Shown here: positions 7,479-12,239 of the stretch, piece by piece | Layout: each line of letters starts with the position of its first letter | How positions within the stretch are numbered: the first letter of the stretch is position 1 | Assembly: GCA_024644775.1 (NCBI GenBank) | Contig: JAHEHB010000143.1 | Coordinates: 1 to 12,239, forward strand | Length of the DNA: 12,239 bases | Direction: 5' to 3' | Source of the DNA: Deltaproteobacteria bacterium | GTDB lineage: Bacteria > Desulfobacterota > Desulfobacteria > Desulfobacterales > SURF-15 | Notes under the pieces: generated by a model | What the model saw: the letters and a program-made list of their open reading frames with translations, nothing else | The model's database searches: none | What the model was told of the DNA's origin: nothing | Program-made: the position numbers and the translations under genes

Positions 7479-8249
7479 CTATTTATAAGCGATTACAAAC
7501 TGTCGATTGAAAGGGAAAAGGACCTTTCCGTTGGAACTTCTCGGGTAGCTTTCGCGGTACAACTCAAGAAGTTCTGTTTTGAATTTCTCCTGCTCTAAAT
7601 CGGTGCCCAGTGCTTCAAGGTAGGGGCGGAGGCCGGTTCCACTGACCCACTCTAAGATTGATTCTGGACCGTCCATTATCTGGTAGTATCGAGTCTCCCA
7701 AATGTCCATGCGTGACGATCGTTTCGAAAGCATCTCATAGTAGAACTTCATAGGGCTGTATCTGATTGGATTTATTAAATCTCTAAAAACGCCGCTCCAC
7801 TCATCTTGCCCAGCCAAAGTGATTATGCATTGCTGATAAGGGGAATCTTCATTGTTTGGTACCTGGAAGGCCAAGGCGCCTCCGTTTGTTAATCCCTCAA
7901 AGGCCAGCTCAACCAAGCGATCAACCTTTATAATCCATTGCAGAGTTGCGTTGGAAAATATGATGTCATAGTTTTCCATCGGCCTCCAATCGTTAAGGTC
8001 TGCTTTAATCCAGGTGATTTCAGGGAATTCCGACTCTGCTCTCTCAAGCATATCGGATGAAGAATCGAGGCCATAAATCTTTGCGTTGGGCCACTTTTCC
8101 TTGAGGATGGCTGTGCTTGTGCCGGTACCGCATCCCAAATCAATTACTTTTGAAGGGGTAACAACTTCGATTTTAGACGCAAGGTCGATTGCAGGACGCG
8201 TTCTCTTCTCTCGGAATTTCAGGTACTGATTAGGATTCCAGGCCGTCAT
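7479..8249 (-). CDS. tam: Trans-aconitate 2-methyltransferase
   Basis: Cytoplasmic SAM-dependent methyltransferase that, in E. coli, methylates trans-aconitate, a spontaneous isomerisation product of cis-aconitate that inhibits aconitase. The protein is 256 residues against 252 in E. coli. It begins MTAWNPNQYLKF, followed by the SAM-binding loop VIDLGCGTGTST (residues 35-46), the acidic residue after strand 2 (GLDSS, D62), IIFSNATLQWI after strand 4, and the family-specific C-terminal stretches DIWETRYYQIM, WVSGTGLRPYLEAL and a final FNRQFVIAYK. These stretches match E. coli Tam as I remember it along its whole length, so the call is specific. No clear ribosome binding site precedes the ATG at 8249. 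It appears to be monocistronic and its neighbours are unrelated. A related small carboxylate substrate cannot be excluded. Confidence 0.86.
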   Translation of the reverse strand: MTAWNPNQYLKFREKRTRPAIDLASKIEVVTPSKVIDLGCGTGTSTAILKEKWPNAKIYGLDSSSDMLERAESEFPEITWIKADLNDWRPMENYDIIFSNATLQWIIKVDRLVELAFEGLTNGGALAFQVPNNEDSPYQQCIITLAGQDEWSGVFRDLINPIRYSPMKFYYEMLSKRSSRMDIWETRYYQIMDGPESILEWVSGTGLRPYLEALGTDLEQEKFKTELLELYRESYPRSSNGKVLFPFNRQFVIAYK

Positions 8250-8720
8250 TTTCTGTTTTTCAAGTATTTTCGAGATCGTGATAAAACCATACTCGTTATA
8301 TGATCCAACTTAAACACGAAGTGGATTGCCAAATCGAAAAGCTTCAGTTGGAAACATCTTATTACAGCTATGGAATAGCTGCCATCGTTCCCGCAAAAGG
8401 TAGCCATTTTGAAACCGAGCACTCTTACCAATAGTCTAGCACCAAAAGTATATCAAGAAAAAGCCCAATTTTAATGGGAGAGCAACTTGTGTATATATGA
8501 ATATCCCAGAGGCTGTGTCTCATATGAATAAGAAGACAATAATGCTAAGCTCCAAATATTTCTTGGACCCCCCCGGAATATCGTGGAGTTTTGAGTTCTG
8601 AAATTCTGTCAAACTCACCCGAAACCACCTCAATTTTGATGAAACAGCCACCTGGACTTTCTTGCCAGTATCCAAATCCCCGAAATTATATCGAAATGTA
8701 CATGTTACTTCCGCATATCC

Positions 8721-8746
8721 CTGGTGGTGAGTCTCACCAAAACCAG
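8721..8746. repeat. Imperfect palindrome centred on TGGTGAG-T-CTCACCA
   Basis: TGGTGAG (8725-8731) and CTCACCA (8733-8739) are perfect inverse complements around a single T, and CTGG (8721-8724) with CCAG (8743-8746) extends the symmetry across a three-base bulge. The one-base centre is too tight for an RNA hairpin at full length but suits a dimeric DNA-binding protein. Confidence 0.5.
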
Positions 8747-8869
8747 AGTAAAACGGATGCTTTTTGGTTGTGGTGACGTTACGGAGATGTTATTCGTAAT
8801 GTTGATCGACTTGGTTTGTTGCAGATATCGAATAAATTTACAATTTTTCACAGATTTTACTTAGCAGAG

Positions 8870-8893
8870 CCGACAACTATATATAGTGGTTGG
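8870..8893. repeat. 24-base imperfect palindrome with an alternating AT core
   Basis: The core ACTATATATAGT (8876-8887) is a perfect 12-base palindrome. The six flanking pairs include four matches, one G-T wobble and one mismatch. It lies about 130 bases upstream of the porin promoter -35. Confidence 0.45.
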
Positions 8894-8950
8894 TCTGGTA
8901 TATAAAAAAGCTGTGCAATAATTTCAGGTTTATCTATTGGACAGACGTCC

Positions 8951-8980
8951 GAAATATTTTAGAAATGACTAAAAAATTTC
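8951..8980. repeat. 12-base inverted repeat with one mismatch upstream of the porin promoter
   Basis: GAAATATTTTAG (8951-8962) and CTAAAAAATTTC (8969-8980) are inverse complements apart from one position, with a six-base spacer. It ends 40 bases before the predicted -35 of the porin gene, a usual place for an activator or repressor site; the AT-rich makeup also makes chance more likely. Confidence 0.4.
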
Positions 8981-9020
8981 AGTTTTAGAAAGAATTCGCT
9001 TCATGCGTTTCAAAACCATA

Positions 9021-9049
9021 TTTACTGCCGCAGTATCTTTTGTTATAAA
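9021..9049 (+). promoter_or_regulatory. Sigma-70-like promoter of the OprB-type porin gene
   Basis: TTTACT (9021-9026; four of six consensus bases) and TATAAA (9044-9049; five of six) are separated by the optimal 17 bases. Transcription should start near 9056. This leaves about 43 bases before the ATG at 9099 and argues against the in-frame TTG at 9060 as the start. Confidence 0.55.
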
Positions 9050-9098
9050 TTCCTGACATTTGGGTTTTATGATGCGGTGTATGTTTTATCGCCGGGAA

Positions 9099-10226
9099 AT
9101 GAAGATGGGCAGAGAATATTTTTATGCGGTGATCTGGGCAGCCGTGTTTGCAGCTGTATTTGTAGATACGATAGGATTGGCGTTGGAAATTAACGATCGA
9201 CTTTCTATCGGCGGCGTTCTGGCGGGCGCGGGTCAGTATCAGCGCTTCAACGATAGACCGGGATTTAAAGATACCGGACGCGGGGCGATTGCTTTCCAGC
9301 CTGAAGTCGCCGTCACCCTAACCAAAACGGATGAATTGTTTGCCAAATTCGGCTTTGGGGCCGGAAACGGCCTCAACGACGGCACTTCTCCCTTTGTGTT
9401 GCCCCCCTGGGCCGCAGATCTGGAAGATGACGTCAAGGATATCAACGGCCGAAACCGGGACTATCTACTGACTGCATGGTACAAACACACCTTTTCATTG
9501 GGCGAAAACCACATCCTCGGCATCACCGGTGGGATCATTGATGCCACCGATTACATCGATGAAAACGTCTATGCCAACGACGAATACACCCAGTTCATGA
9601 ACGCAGCACTGGTTAACGGACCCAACGGTTTTGCGCCCTCCTATGACTTGGGGGCGGCCTTCGAATGGGAAAAGCAGGCATTCAGCTTAAAGGGCGTGTG
9701 GATGAATGTGGGTGAAAACGACGATGCCAACGATTATATGTTTTACGGCGTTCAATTCGGTTACGCGTTAAAAACCGGCCTGGGTGAGGGAAACTACCGC
9801 TTGATCTATGAGGGCACTAGCAAAGATTTTCTGGATCCCGCCGGAATCGACCGAAAAGTACGCCATGCGGTATTTGTCTCCTTTGACCAGCAACTGGGAA
9901 AGGTTGTCGGCGGGTGGATACGGTTTGGGTTCCAGGACGATTCGGCAGCTGTCGATTTCCAACAGCTGTTTTCGGGAGGCATCAACATTACTGGCACGGC
10001 GTGGGATCGAGGGCAGGATACCGTCGGTATCGGCTATGCTTATCTGAACCGCGGCAACACGGGCATCGATCGCTCTCAGGTGGCGGAAGGATACATCCGT
10101 ATGGGACTGAACCGGTTTTTTGCGCTTACGCTGGACATCCAATACCTGGATGACCGATATGAGGAAGTTGACGACGACGATACGGACGGTTGGATTGGCG
10201 GTGTGCGACTCACAGTCGAATTTTAA
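9099..10226 (+). CDS. Carbohydrate-selective porin, OprB family
   Basis: Outer-membrane beta-barrel porin, 375 residues from the ATG at 9099. It begins with a signal peptide (MKMGREYF, hydrophobic VIWAAVFAAVFV, likely cleavage after IGLA near residue 28), then alternating strands typical of barrels. The family hallmark lies in the middle: GITGGIIDATDYIDENVYAN followed by DEYTQFMNAALVNGPNGFAP, with SYDLGAAFEWE and LKGVWMNVGEN after it. The last residues, VRLTVEF, end in phenylalanine, the usual signal for BAM-mediated insertion. The family is known for sugar uptake in Pseudomonas; the substrate here is unknown. A run of acidic residues (VDDDDTD) lies in the last loop. The start is uncertain between 9099 and 9105 (GGGA at 9094-9097 suits the latter); ATGs at 9069 and 9072 lack a ribosome binding site. 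It is apparently a single gene with its own promoter. Confidence 0.86.
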   Translation: MKMGREYFYAVIWAAVFAAVFVDTIGLALEINDRLSIGGVLAGAGQYQRFNDRPGFKDTGRGAIAFQPEVAVTLTKTDELFAKFGFGAGNGLNDGTSPFVLPPWAADLEDDVKDINGRNRDYLLTAWYKHTFSLGENHILGITGGIIDATDYIDENVYANDEYTQFMNAALVNGPNGFAPSYDLGAAFEWEKQAFSLKGVWMNVGENDDANDYMFYGVQFGYALKTGLGEGNYRLIYEGTSKDFLDPAGIDRKVRHAVFVSFDQQLGKVVGGWIRFGFQDDSAAVDFQQLFSGGINITGTAWDRGQDTVGIGYAYLNRGNTGIDRSQVAEGYIRMGLNRFFALTLDIQYLDDRYEEVDDDDTDGWIGGVRLTVEF

Positions 10227-10605
10227 AAGGCGTCTTCCGTCCGAAGCCTAAGAAAGGAAATGCGATTTGCGAAAACAGGGATTCACCGTCATGCTCTTAC
10301 ATCTAACCGCTCGGCGCATAAACTGGAGCATTTCACAAACCCATCCATGCAGTCTCATTTGGAGAATGAAACCGGTCACCTCCACCGCGATCCGCATCAG
10401 CGGGAAATCCCAAGTGCATGATCATGACTGCGTTACCGCCCTGTTTTTTTAATTCTGTGGGCTTATAAATCGGTCGTATTCTGTATACCTATCCTGCATT
10501 GACAAATATGAAAACATATCAGTTGTTGCTTTCACGATCTGTATTGCCTTGATATGCAAAAGATTGGAAAGAAAGATTTGTTGAATTTTTAGATGAGATG
10601 TGAAA
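10227..10605. other. Non-coding stretch after the porin
   Basis: No gene is convincingly supported. GGCGTCTTCCGTCCGAAGCC, directly after the porin stop, can form a short bulged stem but has no T-run. A TTTTTTT tract at 10444-10450 has no clear stem before it. A 53-residue frame from ATG 10260 to 10421, rich in histidine, has a GGAA that abuts its ATG and no recognisable product. Confidence 0.45.
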
Positions 10606-10627
10606 GGGGCCGATATACCCTGGCCCC
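10606..10627 (-). terminator. Possible terminator hairpin downstream of wrbA
   Basis: On the minus strand GGGGCC and GGCCCC pair perfectly around a ten-base loop, followed by TTTCAC. It lies 55 bases after the wrbA stop. The stem is GC-rich, but the loop is long and only three T follow, so this is a moderate candidate. Confidence 0.38.
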
Positions 10628-10681
10628 GATTTTGTAACATTACCCTAAACTGTATCCAATTTTGAAATATGCAACCAAAAT

Positions 10682-11293
10682 CTAATTTTTTAGCTTAGTA
10701 GCAATCGTGGCGACGTGTTTTCCTTGAAATCGTGCAGCATCCATTTCATTTTCACTTGGAATCCTCTCGCCTGATCCTCCGGCGATGGTTGAAGCACCAT
10801 AGGGAGACCCTCCTGTAATTTCATCAATCCGCATCTGCCCTTTAAACGTGTAAGGCAGGCCGACAACAATAAACCCATGGTGAAGAAGGGTGATGTGAAA
10901 TGAAAGTATCGTTGATTCCTGGCCGCCATGCTGTGTCGCACTGCTGGTAAAAACACTTCCCACCTTACCCACCAAAGCCCCCTCAAACCAAAGTTGACCG
11001 GTGGCATCCAGGAATTGGCGCATTTGCCCACACATATTTCCGAACCTTGTCGGTGTACCAAAGATGATTGCATCTGCTGTAGCCAGCTCCACTACCGTAC
11101 AAATCGGCACATTTGACATGGATCCCAGGGCGTCAACGGCTCCCATTTTTTCAAGCACCTCCTCCGGCAGCGTCTCGGGCACACGACGTAAAACCGCTTC
11201 TGCGCCTTCTATTTCTTTAATCCCTTCTGCAATGGCTTCAGCCATTTTGTGCACATGGCCGTACATAGAATAATAAACAATGAGTGCCTTCAT
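10682..11293 (-). CDS. wrbA: NAD(P)H:quinone oxidoreductase, WrbA (flavodoxin-like)
   Basis: Cytoplasmic FMN enzyme that reduces quinones by two electrons with NAD(P)H, avoiding semiquinone formation; normally tetrameric. The protein has 203 residues, close to the usual 198-200. Seen: the FMN-phosphate loop [12 protein letters not shown] (residues 7-18), [20 protein letters not shown] (79-98) contacting the isoalloxazine ring, [18 protein letters not shown] (116-133), and the C-terminal [13 protein letters not shown] (161-173). These are specific to WrbA rather than to ordinary flavodoxins. The ATG at 11293 is preceded by AAGGAGG (complement of 11302-11308) with an eight-base spacer. It lies 151 bases downstream of the Kef-type antiporter on the same strand, so joint expression is possible, although the gap allows a separate promoter. 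The pairing recalls the quinone-reductase subunits KefF and KefG of Kef systems. Confidence 0.95.
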   Translation of the reverse strand: MKALIVYYSMYGHVHKMAEAIAEGIKEIEGAEAVLRRVPETLPEEVLEKMGAVDALGSMSNVPICTVVELATADAIIFGTPTRFGNMCGQMRQFLDATGQLWFEGALVGKVGSVFTSSATQHGGQESTILSFHITLLHHGFIVVGLPYTFKGQMRIDEITGGSPYGASTIAGGSGERIPSENEMDAARFQGKHVATIATKLKN

Positions 11294-11444
11294 GATGAAA
11301 TCCTCCTTTTATTGGTTTTTGATAAACGTTTCTTCTCGATACTCGCGGAATGCTGTTTACAGTTCATCTTGTGTGTTAATAACAATCGGACCCCTCCACG
11401 ATCATTTGGGTGCTCATATGAATTCACCTAAAATTGCCGTTTTA

Positions 11445-12239
11445 TCAGGATTCAGCCGGGTGGGTAAGATGCGGGGGCTGCTTGCCCGAAAGACGGCAGG
11501 CCATAAGCGTGCCGGAGGCCTCCAGCATGAAATCGACAATTTTATTGGCCAGCATGTGGCCCACAATAGACTCCTCATCCACAAGGATATCGGCCCCGGC
11601 CTGTTGGAGCGCATCGAAATGGCGATTATAACGGCAACGAGCGGCAATGGTCATTTCAGGCTTCAGACGTCGAAGGGTCTCTATAACCCGTACGCTGGTT
11701 GTCGGGTCGGGTATGGTGATTACAGCCATACATGCGTTGGCCAATCCGGCATGCAGCAGAATTTCTTCGTTGGCGGCGTCTCCCAGATGTAAATGCACGC
11801 CAAGTTGCCGGGCTTTTCTTAAGCTTTGGGGATTTACATCTACGATGATCGGCTTCAAGCCAAGTTCTTGAAAATGCTGCACCACTTGCAGTCCAGCCGG
11901 TCCAAACCCTACAATCAGGACCTGGCTTGATGATTGTGGCTGTTCACCGGCTTTAAGAGCTGCATAGGGCTGTCTTCCGCGCGACATCCAGGACAGAATC
12001 CGGTCGGCTGTCGGCAAAGCCGCCGAAACCATATAGGGTGCGGTGAACAGCAGTAAGATGATGGTGGAGACGATCAAATCAAAGGTGTCACCGTTGACAA
12101 GGCCGCCTTCGCGGGCGGTGGCGGTCAACACAAAGGAGAATTCCCCGATTTGTCCTAGACTGATGCCCGTGGCCAGGGCATAGCGGCCGGTCAGTCCGAA
12201 AAGACGGCCCACGGCGGTTATGACCAATACCTTGACGAT
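11445..12239 (-). CDS. Kef-type monovalent cation:proton antiporter (CPA2), C-terminal part
   Basis: Partial gene; its 5' end lies beyond the right edge of the window, and the frame stays open up to base 12239. The visible 264 residues begin in the last membrane helices, with the conserved ATGISLGQIGEFSFVL segment, then a final hydrophobic helix (VSTIILLLFTAPYMV), a short linker, and a cytoplasmic RCK_N/TrkA-N Rossmann domain: VLIVGFGPAGLQV (GxGxxG at about 111-116), the acidic residue that binds the adenosine ribose (IIVDVN), and HLGDAANEEILLHAG. No RCK_C domain follows. Kef proteins export potassium in exchange for protons and are gated by nucleotides or glutathione adducts; YbaL/RosB-like relatives have the same architecture. 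The missing N-terminus should hold the remaining helices. Potassium as substrate is inferred from the family. Confidence 0.9.
   Translation of the reverse strand: MVKVLVITAVGRLFGLTGRYALATGISLGQIGEFSFVLTATAREGGLVNGDTFDLIVSTIILLLFTAPYMVSAALPTADRILSWMSRGRQPYAALKAGEQPQSSSQVLIVGFGPAGLQVVQHFQELGLKPIIVDVNPQSLRKARQLGVHLHLGDAANEEILLHAGLANACMAVITIPDPTTSVRVIETLRRLKPEMTIAARCRYNRHFDALQQAGADILVDEESIVGHMLANKIVDFMLEASGTLMACRLSGKQPPHLTHPAES

Larger units (their letters stand above)
8250..9020. other. AT-rich non-coding stretch upstream of the porin
   Basis: No coding region here is convincing: the open frames are short, use TTG or unsupported starts, and have no recognisable product. The stretch is very AT-rich in places (38 G or C in the 120 bases 8821-8940). 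It contains a seven-base C run at 8569-8575 and three inverted repeats listed separately. It may hold control sites for the porin, an untranslated RNA, or decayed sequence. Confidence 0.5.

Noticed and set aside
8246..8431. 61-codon minus-strand frame whose stop overlaps the tam start (ATGA)
   Set aside because: It depends on a TTG start without a ribosome binding site and its product is not recognisable; the overlap is probably accidental.
8591..8776. 61-codon plus-strand frame in the AT-rich gap
   Set aside because: No ribosome binding site, no similarity I can name, and proline/serine-rich composition typical of chance frames.
10260..10421. 53-residue histidine-rich frame after the porin
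   Set aside because: The GGAA directly abuts the ATG, which is too close to work as a ribosome binding site, and I recognise no family; kept only as a remark in the gap description.
10449..10640. 63-codon minus-strand frame downstream of wrbA
   Set aside because: It contains the GGGGCC/GGCCCC hairpin, lacks a ribosome binding site, and has no recognisable motif.
11280..11792. 170-codon plus-strand frame
   Set aside because: It is antisense to the Kef antiporter's Rossmann domain, where the opposite strand encodes clear motifs.

Overview
The window looks like chromosomal DNA of a Gram-negative, probably anaerobic or microaerophilic bacterium of the Desulfobacterota (Deltaproteobacteria) type. 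This rests on a two-gene RND efflux operon, an outer-membrane OprB-like porin, a CPA2/Kef antiporter, strong AAGGAGG ribosome binding sites, and above all a 51-residue protein resembling desulforedoxin, a family typical of sulfate reducers. The assignment is an inference; there is no rRNA or other taxonomic marker. No transposase, tRNA, CRISPR array or phage gene was seen.

Layout. 122-1333 (+): secreted PQQ-dependent aldose dehydrogenase, best started at a GTG. 1334-1645: non-coding, with a weak terminator-like hairpin and a possible promoter. 1646-1756 (+): 36-residue membrane peptide with an excellent ribosome binding site, followed by a 13-bp hairpin and then a universal stress protein (1872-2342, +). 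2545-2700 (-): cysteine-rich desulforedoxin-like mini-protein, convergent with the stress protein and downstream of the RND operon. 2780-7002 (-): RND inner-membrane pump and its periplasmic adaptor, overlapping by one base; no outer-membrane factor is present. 7012-7478: non-coding, with a nested set of complementary arms (7091-7223), a possible promoter and a small hairpin just before the adaptor. 7479-8249 (-): trans-aconitate 2-methyltransferase (tam). 8250-9059: AT-rich non-coding DNA with three inverted repeats and a good sigma-70-like promoter. 9099-10226 (+): OprB-family porin. 10227-10681: non-coding. 10682-11293 (-): WrbA quinone reductase. 11445 to the right edge (-): C-terminal part of a Kef-type cation/proton antiporter.

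Themes. Most genes fit envelope, redox and stress handling: efflux pump, porin, cation efflux with an NAD(P)H-quinone reductase beside it, a stress protein, and a metal-thiolate mini-protein. The Kef and WrbA genes are arranged much like the Kef antiporters and their flavodoxin-fold ancillary subunits in enterobacteria. No single large undescribed system is evident. The parts most worth a second look are the expanded desulforedoxin-like protein, the folded non-coding element at 7091-7223, and the micro-peptide/hairpin/stress-protein arrangement at 1646-2342.
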